From NCBI GenBank assembly GCA_016722515.1, contig JADKJE010000002.1, positions 372,001-436,000 of the forward strand: a stretch of DNA of 64,000 nucleotides. The letters are read 5' to 3'. This document shows, piece after piece, positions 8,052-17,013 of the stretch (positions within the stretch are counted from its first letter, which is position 1; each line of letters opens with the position of its first letter). The stretch comes from Alphaproteobacteria bacterium (GTDB lineage: Bacteria > Pseudomonadota > Alphaproteobacteria > Rickettsiales > JADKJE01). The notes under the pieces were generated by a model, which had not been told where the DNA came from, did not search any database, and saw only the letters and a list, made by a program, of their open reading frames with translations. The position numbers and the translations under genes were made by a program.

Positions 8052-11000
8052 ATGAGAAAATTGGGACAAGAATTGCCAAGAAAATTACATCATTCTCTTG
8101 TATTGCTGCTGTCTGCGCTGCTGGTTCTGCAGCCGATGTTAGCCCCCATTGTCTACGCACAAACGGTGATTACGCCAGACACCGCCGCGCCCATAGCCAA
8201 TCAACCCACGGTTGCAGAATCTCTTAATCACACACCCGTCGAAAACATTGCCACACCTAATGGAGGAGGGGTTTCTCACAATAAGATTGGGGAACTACAA
8301 GTTGGTAACGAGGGGTTGATAGTTAATAATTCAGCCAGTTCAGGAATATCAACGATTGGTAGCATTGTGGTTGGCAATGGCAACCTTACTTCCGGTAATG
8401 AAGCACGCATTATTATTAATGAAGTAACCGGAACGAATCCATCTTCCTTGCAAGGCCCAACGGAAATCTTTGGCAGAGAAGCCGAGTATGTCGTGGCTAA
8501 CCCCAACGGTATCAGCTGCAATGGCTGTGGATTTCTCAAAACGCCTAAAGTCACGTTAACGACCGGAGTGCCCCATATGGATGGTGTGGGCAATATAGAC
8601 CATATCACCGTTGATAAAGGCAACATCCTGATTGAAGGCAACGGCGTTGATGCCAGCCAGACCGATTCCTTTGATATCATCGCCCGTGCGACACAAATTC
8701 ACGCCGCTATTTATGGTGGCAATACAGTGCGCGTCACAACGGGCCGCAACCAAGTTAATTATCAAACGGGTGTGGCCACTCCACTTGCTGCCACACCGGA
8801 ATCAGAGGTTAGCAAACCCACCATTGCGATTGATGCATCTGCTTTGGGTGGCATGTATGCAGGAAAGATTTATCTTAAAAGCACCGAAGCAGGCGTTGGT
8901 GTTAATAATGGCGGCATCTTGCAAGCCAGTAACGGTAATTTAGAAATCACCGCCGATGGTGAGCTTGTGCAGGCCAGCACTGCTTCTGCTACTGCAGATG
9001 TGAAGCTTACCTCAACAGCCAGCAAAGTGACCCATACCGGCAGAACCTCTGCTGGTGGTTCTGTAACCGTGAATGCACAGAGTGATGCAGCATTAGGTGG
9101 TCAATATATCTATGCTGGTGATCAGCTTACTCTCACTGCTGGCAATCAACTTACGTTGGATGGCTCAAATGCTGATTCTGGCTTTGCGTTTGTGAAAGCC
9201 AACACCATTACGGGCAATGCAGACTCTATTCGTTTAACACACGTACTCACTAGCGGAACAGAAGATGTGATATCCATGACAGCCGCCAGCCTCGATATCA
9301 GCGATAGCGAGATACTCGCAAACTCGGTGGTGTTTATTTCCACTGGAGCAACCACTATCACGACCAGTCAGATTGTGGCTAATGACGAATTGTCCCTAAC
9401 TAATGGCAGTTTTAGCGCAACGAACAGCACCTTACTAGCCAACACCCTCTTGCAAAACGTAAGCGGCAATTGGCTAAATGATACATCGATTATATCGATG
9501 CTGGGTGATTTGTCTTTAACAGTCGGTGGAACCTTAACCAATCAAGGAGAACTTTCTTCAGCAACGCATATCGATATAAGCGCACTCGATTTAAACAACA
9601 CCGCAACCGGTGTTATCGCTTCCAACGATGATGCGTTACTCGGTGCTACACATGACCTGACAAACCAAGGCGTACTCTATACGCACGGCAATATGAACAT
9701 AGAAGTTGGCAATCACCTCCTCAATGACCAGGGTTACATCCTGGCAGAAACGGGCAGTTTATGGATGGGTGGTTTAAACAACACCCGCATGGTCTTATTA
9801 GAAAACCAAAGCGGCTTAATTCAATCTGGTGGTTTAATGACTCTGGTTGCGAACACCATCAGCAACCACCGCGTCGGGAATCCTTCCTTTATTGAGGATG
9901 CAGGCGATATCGAGTATTTTGATATCCGCTTAGGTCATGGCAATGACGATATGCTGGCACATACCGGCAGTGATAATCAATGGCTGATTTTTAATGCTGA
10001 TCCGTATTTAGACGGCATTAAATTCATGGTCGATAATAACTCTACCTGGCAGGCTGATCCCAACCTTCCTCCAGGTGTAGCACGTCAGGTCATTACAGAA
10101 ACAGAAGATTTTACCGAGCGGGCCGGCGAAATTATTTCCCAAGGCAACCTGGTAGTAGATGCCTCTACCCTCAACCAGCAGGTCAGTTACATCAGCGCCA
10201 GCGGCAATGTTGATTTAGGGAATGCCAATGTCACCAATATCGGGATGGATATCAACAGTATCCTGCGCTATACCTGCATGACTTCCGGCTGTCTACCGCA
10301 TCTGTATAATCCGTTAACCGGTGATTATGATTACATTGGCGGGGTGGTTGCACCTCTGGATACGTTTGATCTGGTATACCAATCCGGCCACGTCGCCAGT
10401 ACCATGGAAGCAGGTGGCACATTAACGTTGGGTGGAAATTTGGTGAATAACCAGACATCGCTTCCAATAAACGGCCTATTAATTACCCCACGTATCGATC
10501 AATCTTCGGTGGTTTCCCCTGGAGTGAATGTTAGCGTAGGTGGTTTATTTGGAGTAGCATCTGATCCTAACTCACCCTACTTGATCACCACCCAAATACC
10601 AAACATTAATCAAAATGGCTATGTGGGTTCCAGTTACTTATTAGATCAACTCGGTTATCAGCTTGACCACACCATCTTATTATTAGGCGATCCTTTTTAC
10701 GAAACGCAATTAATTGAAGATGCCTTGCTTAAAAAACTAGGCACACGTTTTATCACCCCTGGCATTACCGATGCTACCGCACAAATCACCCAGCTCTATG
10801 ATAATGCTAAAGAGCAAATGGGTACATTAAATTTATCGGTTGGTATTGCCTTAACCGATTCACAGCAATCGCTTTTAACCAAAGATATTGTGTGGCTAGT
10901 GCAGCAAACCATTAACGGTAAACAAGTGTTAGTGCCTACTGTTTATCTAGCCAGTAGCGATGCCCAATTAAAAGACATTGCACAAAACACCGGCGCAACA

Positions 11001-14000
11001 TTAAACGGCCATGATATTGCCCTAACAGGCAACCGCATCACCAACCAAGGTGGTCTACAAGCACAGCATAATGTCACCATCAACTCAAGCACCGTTGCGA
11101 ACCAAGGTGGATTAATCAAAGCGGGTAATAATCTAGATATCACCGCAGACACAATCAGCAACAGCGCATCCGTAGGATCAAGCAGTTATGGCAAAAGCAC
11201 GTTTGAAACACTGCAACATCAAGGAACCCTTGCCGCAGGAAACAACGTAAACCTCACCACCAGCGGTGATATCCACTTTAACGGCGGTGTGCTGGATGCC
11301 GGTGGAACCGGCAGCTTAACGTCGACCAACGGCAATATCATCATCGACAGCCAGGCCTTAAACAACCACACCGATGCGTCCTATCGCCACAGCCATTACA
11401 CCAGTGACAGCACCTTGCAAATTGGCTCGTTATTAAGCGGTCAGCAGCTGGTGTTAAATGCCGCCAACGACATCACCATCAAAGGCAGCGATGCGCAAAG
11501 TGCGGGTGATATTAATTTAACCGCACAGAATGTCACCATCGGTGCCGAAACCGAAAGCTACCATTACCACGAAACCAGCAGCAGCCATGGCTTTATGAGC
11601 TCTAGCAAGAAGGAGGTCAAACAAGACAAAGAAAGCTTGCGAGGTTCTACTTTAACGGCAGGAAATAACATTAACATCAACGCCAATGATAATATCAACG
11701 TTACCGCCTCTTACGCAGAAGCTGGTAACGACATCCATTTACTCGCCGATGCCGACCACAACAACACAGGTGGCATTACCGTAGAAGCCGGTAAGGGTTA
11801 TGAATCCAGTTACGTGTATAAAAAGGACAGCGGTTTCACCGGCGGACTTTCTGGCATGAGTTTTGGGGTGAGTTACCAACAAACCAAAGACAGGATCAAC
11901 AGCTACCAGGAAACCTTACTGCCCTCGATGATTATCGCAGGACATGATATCAACATGGATGCGAGCAAGGATATCGATATCCTGTCGAGCCGTCTTTATG
12001 CCGATCATGATGTGATACTCAGTAGTGATGATGATATTAACCTGCGGAGCTTAGCGGCAGATAACAGCTACATTGAAAAACACCAAATGACTAGTATTGG
12101 TTACACCATTGCTATTCAAGAGAGTATTACAGGGGCAATTAATACCGTTAATGGTTTGGCGAATACAGATACATCAGGTGACTATGGTGCGATAAACTTG
12201 GCTGCAAATGCTTATAAGGGTTGGTACACCTATAAAAATTTAGGTGGCATCTCAAACATCGTCCATAATCCATCAAGTTTGTTACCAAGTATTTCTGTTT
12301 CTTGGGGAATATCATCTAGCTCTTCGAAATATGAAACCAGCGGCAGCACCAATACCCAAACTATTATTGAAGCGGGTCATGATTTTATCCTTAATAGTGG
12401 GAATAACACGACGGTGAAAGGGGCCAATATCCTGGCTGAAAATGTGAATATGGATGTAGGCGGAGTCCTTTTAGTTGCCTCGGTACAGAATACTTCAGAA
12501 ACAAGCCAAAGCTCTAAAAGTGCGGGGATGAGTATTGGCGTTAGCGTTGACATAACCGGCCATTTTACGCCTCAGTTTGGTTCTAACGTCGGCGGCGGAA
12601 GTGGCGAAGGCCACCGTGCCTGGACGGATGATGTAACTTCAATCATCGGTACGAATTCTGTGAATATCACCGTCGGCGGCACGACTACGGTTGAAGGTGC
12701 GCTTATCGCACAGGCCACTCCGCAAGAAGATGGCAGCTATATTGATGGTGATAACCTCGTGCTCGATACAGGAGGGCTCATAGCTTCTGATCTTGTCGAT
12801 GAAGAGATATGGGATTATGGCGGCGGAGGAATTGGCTTAAGCTGGAGTTTTGGCGTCAATGCTAAGCCCTCGCCACTTGACAAGGTTCTGAAGCCAATGT
12901 TGGGAACCAATACCCATTTGCCAGGAGGTGGGTCTGTAACCGCACAAGTCCAGGAAGATACAAAAATTGGCATCACTCACGCCACCATTGGCAATGGCAC
13001 TATTAATATTGGCGGACAAGAAGCAGCGGATGACCAGTTGAAAGGCGTTAACCGCGATGTTAATAAGGTACAGGAAGTGCTGGTGGATGAGCATAATTCC
13101 CTTAATATTGAAGTTCCGGTTCAGGTAATTGTTGATATTGCCGATCTTGCGAAAGGGCTAAAAAGTCTTATAGCCAGCCTCTTTCCTCAAGGGCTTACGA
13201 CCGAACAAATGAAGCAGTTGACTAAGGCAATTTCACAAGGCGATGGGAGTAAATTTGCAAAATTACTAAAGGAATTTAAAGGCTCCGCATTAACGCCTGA
13301 AGATCAGGCTCTAATTGACCAGGCTATTAAGGGAGCCTTGAAAATGGTTGATTTGATAAAAGGGTTAAGTCCGGAAGCAAGGAAAGCAATCTTTACAGAA
13401 GTAGGAGTTTTTATCGATGGGACGGGTAAGGATCTATATAAGGATCTTCTCAATGGCAGTGAATCAAATTTGGCAAAGCTTTATCTGCTTTATGGGGATA
13501 GTAATCAAACTCAAGGCAAATATATTGCGGGTGTTGGTACGGGAGTAGGATTAGATCAAGTATGCTTTGTATTCGGTTGTGGTACCGAAAAACAACTTCA
13601 GGATGCCATGAAGTTTTTATCAGAAACCTATATACCCGGAAAAATATTTGTGATTGATATCGCTGGATTTAGCCGTGGCGGCGCAGAAGCACGCAACCTT
13701 GCAAATATTATTTTAACGCAAGGTATTCCAGGAGTGCCTTTGGATGCTGTATTTATCCGTTCAGAATTATTATTTGATAGCGTTGGATCGTTTGGTGTTC
13801 CGGGGAACAATATAGATATTGGATATGATTTTACAGTTTCTCCATCTATTGGTTTTGCTGCTCAGGCGGTTGCTGAGGATGAAAATCGGTCGCTATTTGA
13901 TTTGCAGTCTATATTATATGGCGACGGCAGCAGTCCAAGTAATGTCACTGAACAATCTTTTCCTGGAGCGCACAGCGATGTTGGTGGAGGTTATACGCCA

Positions 14001-14303
14001 GGAGAACAAAATAAAAGTAATGAGTTATCGTTGATACCGCTGGGTTGGATGTACTATGTTGCTGTAAATAATGGTGTGCCATTTGTTGATTTGCCTGACG
14101 AGTATCTTGTCTCACCGGAACTCAAACAAATGTATGACAATTACCAAATTGTTAAAGAGCAGTATCAAAATAGCCCGAGCAGCAGTAATTACGCTGCTTA
14201 TCAAGGGGCCTATAATAATTTATATAATACCTATATCCATGTTGAAACATTGCCTATAGGCTCAAATGACGGACGAGATACGTATTATCCAAACGGACAA
14301 TAA
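8052..14303 (+). CDS. CdiA/FhaB-like TPS exoprotein with C-terminal DUF2235 (Tle1-like) hydrolase domain
   Basis: A secreted exoprotein of about 2083 aa. It has a signal peptide (residues 1-37, ending 'APIVYAQ'), then a two-partner-secretion domain (about 45-250) with the diagnostic 'VVANPNGISCNGCGF'. A long beta-helix of filamentous-hemagglutinin repeats follows, with GSxLTAGNxI-type repeats between about 980 and 1560. A pre-toxin segment starts 'KGVNRDVNKVQE' near 1660. From about 1783 to the end is a DUF2235 alpha/beta-hydrolase: 'VFIDGTGKDLY', 'GVGTGVG', nucleophile elbow 'GFSRGGAEARN' (Ser near 1872), 'LLFDSVGSFGVPG' and 'FPGAHSDVGGGY' (His near 1971). In the T6SS family Tle1 this fold is a phospholipase, so a membrane-attacking toxin is inferred. 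ATG 8052 is preferred over GTG 8046. No tpsB/cdiB is nearby. Confidence 0.9.
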   Translation: MRKLGQELPRKLHHSLVLLLSALLVLQPMLAPIVYAQTVITPDTAAPIANQPTVAESLNHTPVENIATPNGGGVSHNKIGELQVGNEGLIVNNSASSGISTIGSIVVGNGNLTSGNEARIIINEVTGTNPSSLQGPTEIFGREAEYVVANPNGISCNGCGFLKTPKVTLTTGVPHMDGVGNIDHITVDKGNILIEGNGVDASQTDSFDIIARATQIHAAIYGGNTVRVTTGRNQVNYQTGVATPLAATPESEVSKPTIAIDASALGGMYAGKIYLKSTEAGVGVNNGGILQASNGNLEITADGELVQASTASATADVKLTSTASKVTHTGRTSAGGSVTVNAQSDAALGGQYIYAGDQLTLTAGNQLTLDGSNADSGFAFVKANTITGNADSIRLTHVLTSGTEDVISMTAASLDISDSEILANSVVFISTGATTITTSQIVANDELSLTNGSFSATNSTLLANTLLQNVSGNWLNDTSIISMLGDLSLTVGGTLTNQGELSSATHIDISALDLNNTATGVIASNDDALLGATHDLTNQGVLYTHGNMNIEVGNHLLNDQGYILAETGSLWMGGLNNTRMVLLENQSGLIQSGGLMTLVANTISNHRVGNPSFIEDAGDIEYFDIRLGHGNDDMLAHTGSDNQWLIFNADPYLDGIKFMVDNNSTWQADPNLPPGVARQVITETEDFTERAGEIISQGNLVVDASTLNQQVSYISASGNVDLGNANVTNIGMDINSILRYTCMTSGCLPHLYNPLTGDYDYIGGVVAPLDTFDLVYQSGHVASTMEAGGTLTLGGNLVNNQTSLPINGLLITPRIDQSSVVSPGVNVSVGGLFGVASDPNSPYLITTQIPNINQNGYVGSSYLLDQLGYQLDHTILLLGDPFYETQLIEDALLKKLGTRFITPGITDATAQITQLYDNAKEQMGTLNLSVGIALTDSQQSLLTKDIVWLVQQTINGKQVLVPTVYLASSDAQLKDIAQNTGATLNGHDIALTGNRITNQGGLQAQHNVTINSSTVANQGGLIKAGNNLDITADTISNSASVGSSSYGKSTFETLQHQGTLAAGNNVNLTTSGDIHFNGGVLDAGGTGSLTSTNGNIIIDSQALNNHTDASYRHSHYTSDSTLQIGSLLSGQQLVLNAANDITIKGSDAQSAGDINLTAQNVTIGAETESYHYHETSSSHGFMSSSKKEVKQDKESLRGSTLTAGNNININANDNINVTASYAEAGNDIHLLADADHNNTGGITVEAGKGYESSYVYKKDSGFTGGLSGMSFGVSYQQTKDRINSYQETLLPSMIIAGHDINMDASKDIDILSSRLYADHDVILSSDDDINLRSLAADNSYIEKHQMTSIGYTIAIQESITGAINTVNGLANTDTSGDYGAINLAANAYKGWYTYKNLGGISNIVHNPSSLLPSISVSWGISSSSSKYETSGSTNTQTIIEAGHDFILNSGNNTTVKGANILAENVNMDVGGVLLVASVQNTSETSQSSKSAGMSIGVSVDITGHFTPQFGSNVGGGSGEGHRAWTDDVTSIIGTNSVNITVGGTTTVEGALIAQATPQEDGSYIDGDNLVLDTGGLIASDLVDEEIWDYGGGGIGLSWSFGVNAKPSPLDKVLKPMLGTNTHLPGGGSVTAQVQEDTKIGITHATIGNGTINIGGQEAADDQLKGVNRDVNKVQEVLVDEHNSLNIEVPVQVIVDIADLAKGLKSLIASLFPQGLTTEQMKQLTKAISQGDGSKFAKLLKEFKGSALTPEDQALIDQAIKGALKMVDLIKGLSPEARKAIFTEVGVFIDGTGKDLYKDLLNGSESNLAKLYLLYGDSNQTQGKYIAGVGTGVGLDQVCFVFGCGTEKQLQDAMKFLSETYIPGKIFVIDIAGFSRGGAEARNLANIILTQGIPGVPLDAVFIRSELLFDSVGSFGVPGNNIDIGYDFTVSPSIGFAAQAVAEDENRSLFDLQSILYGDGSSPSNVTEQSFPGAHSDVGGGYTPGEQNKSNELSLIPLGWMYYVAVNNGVPFVDLPDEYLVSPELKQMYDNYQIVKEQYQNSPSSSNYAAYQGAYNNLYNTYIHVETLPIGSNDGRDTYYPNGQ

Positions 14304-14331
14304 AGAAATGAACTATAACAGAGGAAATTAG

Positions 14332-14955
14332 ATGAATAAAACAACCCAATATATTTTTGCATTGGTTTTAATCTTTTGGTCATGTGCAGCCTGCGCGTTT
14401 ATGAAGGGAACATATTTACCTTCGGTTGGTTATTTAAATATGAGCGATGACAGAATTTTTAATATTGAACTAGAGTGGGGCGGAGTAAAATTCTTACCCA
14501 TTGGGGGCCAAATAGGTAGTTTCGGTTCTGGAAGCTATACATCACAAAGCCAATGGATTCAGCATACGAGAGAGGCTTATGGTACGGCTGTTTTAACCTG
14601 GGAAAATGCCAAACATGAAAAATTTCGGGCGGAAATTGAAATTACCAAAGAGAATTTCCCCAATATTGGAAAAAAGGGAGCAAGTGAAGATATTAAATTC
14701 GAATTTAGACAAGATGGTATGGTGTATTACACATACCAATACCCTCATGCACAAGAGCGGTGGCGTATGATTCAGAAGATTCAAGATGCTTTGGGCTTCA
14801 GACGGATATATAAGAAAATGAGGGAAGATGGAACATTGACTGAAGCACACAAGCAGCGAGAAAAAGCAAACAACGAAAAACTAGCAAACTTGCGTGCAGA
14901 ATATGAAAAACAATATTTGGCGGACAGTGTGAAATATGCTGATAAACAGCACTGA
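14332..14955 (+). CDS. Exported protein, candidate immunity factor for the DUF2235 toxin
   Basis: A 207-aa protein with an N-terminal signal sequence (cleavage plausible after 'CAACA'), hence periplasmic or membrane-anchored. The family is not recognised. It lies 28 bases after the toxin gene with its own ribosome-binding site (AGAGGA), the position of an immunity gene, and an exported location fits protection against a periplasm-acting lipase, as for Tli partners of Tle effectors. Its central part ('AVLTWENAKHEKFRAEIEI', 'NFPNIGKKG', 'DGMVYYTY') matches the spacing of the next gene's product, suggesting the two are diverged paralogs. The C-terminus is a highly charged helix. The immunity role is inferred from context only. 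Confidence 0.6.
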   Translation: MNKTTQYIFALVLIFWSCAACAFMKGTYLPSVGYLNMSDDRIFNIELEWGGVKFLPIGGQIGSFGSGSYTSQSQWIQHTREAYGTAVLTWENAKHEKFRAEIEITKENFPNIGKKGASEDIKFEFRQDGMVYYTYQYPHAQERWRMIQKIQDALGFRRIYKKMREDGTLTEAHKQREKANNEKLANLRAEYEKQYLADSVKYADKQH

Positions 14956-14990
14956 TAATTCGTAAATAATTATCTAAATAAGGAATCAAT

Positions 14991-15431
14991 ATGAAGCACT
15001 ATTATAAAGAATTAGGAATCGTTCTTCTGGCGGGATTCATGTGTGCCTGTCAATCTCAAAATTCTGTGGGAAGCTTGGATTCTATGAAAAATGCTCAAGC
15101 TAACCAATCCACAGAGCTTCGAATTTTGCGAATGTATAACGACATTGAATGCACTCTGGAAGGTAGCAAGCTCTCCCGTCTTGGTGAGATGTATTTCGGC
15201 GGCACACGAGAAGTAGGCTACGTCGTGGCATCTAATGCCCGTGGAAAATTAATTGTCAGGTGGAAAGATTTTGACAATAAGAAGCAATCACGCGAGTTTA
15301 TTCTCTCTGATAAAGATTTTATTAAAAGCGGTAAGCCTAGTGGAATCTATTATCTGAATGTAGTACTTGAGCCCAATGGCAATGTGAGTTATCGGGTGAG
15401 TGCTCCTGGATCAAGAAAGCCAAAATCCTAA
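14991..15431 (+). CDS. Probable lipoprotein, second candidate immunity factor
   Basis: A 146-aa protein with a hydrophobic leader ending in 'LAGFMCACQSQ', a near-consensus lipobox, so probably an outer- or inner-membrane lipoprotein. No named family is recognised. The body shares a pattern with the preceding gene product: 'LIVRWKDFDNKKQSREFIL', 'DFIKSGKPSG' and 'NGNVSYRV' line up with the equivalent segments there. It starts 35 bases after that gene. Duplicate periplasmic immunity lipoproteins are known next to T6SS Tle lipases, so a similar role beside this TPS lipase is reasonable but unproved. Confidence 0.55.
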   Translation: MKHYYKELGIVLLAGFMCACQSQNSVGSLDSMKNAQANQSTELRILRMYNDIECTLEGSKLSRLGEMYFGGTREVGYVVASNARGKLIVRWKDFDNKKQSREFILSDKDFIKSGKPSGIYYLNVVLEPNGNVSYRVSAPGSRKPKS

Positions 15432-15834
15432 AAGTAATTCTGCGTGTTGTGAGCAGTCTTAGGAGCACGCGGCTTAATGGACGGCGACAATGTCACGCTT
15501 ACTGCGGGTGACGATATTATCAACCAGGGTGCAGATATGGCTGCAGGTTCGCAGCTGACCCTGACCTGAATGCCGGTGATGATATCCTCATCGTTGCGCA
15601 AGCGCTCAACAGCGTCACCAGCGTTACCAGCGTTACCATTAACAATGAGGGGCCGATTAAATCCCACCGTGAGTTGACGGTGCAGAATGCGGCGACCCTT
15701 TCCAGTAAAGGCTCGATGACGCTCAATGCCCATGACCAGTTGGATATTTTGGGCAGTGATGTGCAGGCGGCGCAAAATATCAACCTGAATGCCCAAGATA
15801 TTAGGGCGTGTCCTCAATTATGCTTTTGCATATA

Positions 15835-15999
15835 ATACCATGTCTCATATTTAAATATGAGACATGGTATTACAACAATATCTGTCAATAACTTCGTTTT
15901 TCTGCCCATAGCAACCAACCTTTCATTACGTTAATGGGCCATAGAATATCACAAATAATGACAGATGTAATTAGTTTATTTAAATATGAGACTTGGTAT
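15835..15999. repeat. MITE-like 165-base element inside the IS5 leader
   Basis: Starts with ATACCATGTCTCATATTT and ends with the inverse complement of the same sequence with one mismatch, giving about 23-base terminal inverted repeats. The left end is itself a 36-base perfect palindrome (15835-15870). No protein is encoded. The IS5 leader is unusually long because of it. No clear target duplication was seen, so the element's limits are inferred from the repeats. Confidence 0.5.
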
Positions 16000-16063
16000 A
16001 AAATGGCTTCAAATTAGCTGAATATGTGAGATTGTTCCTTAATATTGAAGGGAGGTTTTACAT

Positions 16064-16507
16064 ATGGTGCGACAATTTTTAAGCGATTCAATCTGGGAAC
16101 AACTTCAAAGGACAATGAAAGCGAAAGGATGCCATCGCTGGAAAAATGATCGTGCAGTTATGGAAGCCATTTTATGGAAGCTTCGTACAGGAGCTCCCTG
16201 GCGAGATGTTCCTGAGGAATTTTGTCCCTGGAAAACAGCCTATAATCGCTTTAACCGTTGGGCTGCGAAAGGGTTATGGGAGAATTTTTTTTTGAGCTAC
16301 GAGGAGAAATTGATACGGAGTGGGTATTCGCCGACGGAAGTTATGTCCGCGCTCATCAGCATGCAAGTGGAGCTCGGCGTGGCGAAGAACGTGCCATCGG
16401 AATGTCTAGAGGAGGAGCAACTACTAAGATTCACATTGCCGCCGATGCGCATGGAAATCCGATCGATTTTCAAATCACTGGGGGTGAAGTCCACGATGCC
16501 AAAGTAG
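16064..16507 (+). CDS. IS5-family transposase, upstream frame (ORF A)
   Basis: The first frame of a two-frame transposase. It encodes the N-terminal helix-turn-helix/DUF4096-like part: 'LSDSIWEQLQRTMKAKGCH', 'KLRTGAPWRDVPEEF' and 'WKTAYNRFNRWAAKGLW', all typical of IS427-group transposases. Past the T9 run at 16285-16293 the frame continues with unrelated sequence, so its natural product is probably the -1 fusion with the downstream frame. A strong ribosome-binding site (GGGAGG) precedes the ATG. Confidence 0.85.
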   Translation: MVRQFLSDSIWEQLQRTMKAKGCHRWKNDRAVMEAILWKLRTGAPWRDVPEEFCPWKTAYNRFNRWAAKGLWENFFLSYEEKLIRSGYSPTEVMSALISMQVELGVAKNVPSECLEEEQLLRFTLPPMRMEIRSIFKSLGVKSTMPK

Positions 16508-16812
16508 CCGATAAAATCATCGGAAAGATAGGAGTGGCAGACCATTTTATAGCAGACAAAGGCTACGATTCCGAAGCAATCCGAGCGCAAGCCAAAGAGG
16601 CGAGGATGAATCCTGTTATTCCACGAAAATCCAATAGCAAAAAGCCAAACCCAGAGTTTGACTCGTATCTATACAAGCTCCGCCATTTAGTAGAAAATCT
16701 TTTTGCCAGACTGAAACACTTTAGAAGCATTGCAACACGATTTGAAAAATTGGCTCGAAATTTCAAAGCTATGCTCTTTCTAGCCTGTACATTCATTTGG
16801 ATATCAAATTGA
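16258..16812 (+). CDS. IS5-family transposase, catalytic frame (ORF B)
   Basis: Carries the DDE catalytic core. The first Asp is in 'FADGSYVRAHQHASG', the second in 'ADKGYDSEAIR' and the Glu in 'LYKLRHLVENLFARLKHFR', the usual IS5 'LRH-VEN' signature. It lies in the -1 frame relative to ORF A, and the frames meet on nine T residues (16285-16293), a likely slippery site. Fusion there would give an unbroken transposase of about 250 aa. The listed start is only the frame's first start codon and need not be used. Production by programmed frameshifting is inferred from known IS427-group elements. Confidence 0.85.
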   Translation: MGCERVMGEFFFELRGEIDTEWVFADGSYVRAHQHASGARRGEERAIGMSRGGATTKIHIAADAHGNPIDFQITGGEVHDAKVADKIIGKIGVADHFIADKGYDSEAIRAQAKEARMNPVIPRKSNSKKPNPEFDSYLYKLRHLVENLFARLKHFRSIATRFEKLARNFKAMLFLACTFIWISN

Positions 16813-17013
16813 GGACACGCCCTAATATCAGCTCGGTAGATGAGTATTATTACATGGAGACGGTTAGCCATAAAGCGGCTTCATGAGCAGCAGCACGCAA
16901 ATTCACCGCACAGACCAGGTGACCAACCGCGGTTCAACCTTGGTGGCAGGTGGAAACGTTACCATGAATGCGGCAGATGATATCGGCGTGAAAGGCTCTT
17001 ATATCGAAGCGGG

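Larger units (their letters stand above)
15804..16822 (+). mobile_element. IS5-family (IS427-like) insertion sequence with TA target duplication
   Basis: A 1019-base element bounded by perfect 16-base inverted repeats beginning GGGCGTGTCCTCAATT, with TA on both sides (15802-15803 and 16823-16824). Deleting the element and one TA restores the hemagglutinin-repeat reading frame, which confirms the boundaries. It carries two overlapping transposase frames and, between the left end and the transposase, a 165-base MITE-like insertion. The transposase frames look undamaged, so the element may still be mobile. Confidence 0.88.

Noticed and set aside
8276..8680. Long minus-strand frame opposite the TPS domain
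   Set aside because: It is a shadow of the hemagglutinin gene's codon pattern, with no homology, ribosome-binding site or plausible domain. The same holds for other antisense frames over flgE, argB, fliK and parE.
15593..15645. Short tandem 'agcgttacc' repeats considered as a CRISPR or regulatory repeat
   Set aside because: Only two or three 9-base units, in frame, coding Ser-Val-Thr within the hemagglutinin fragment; a coding microduplication.
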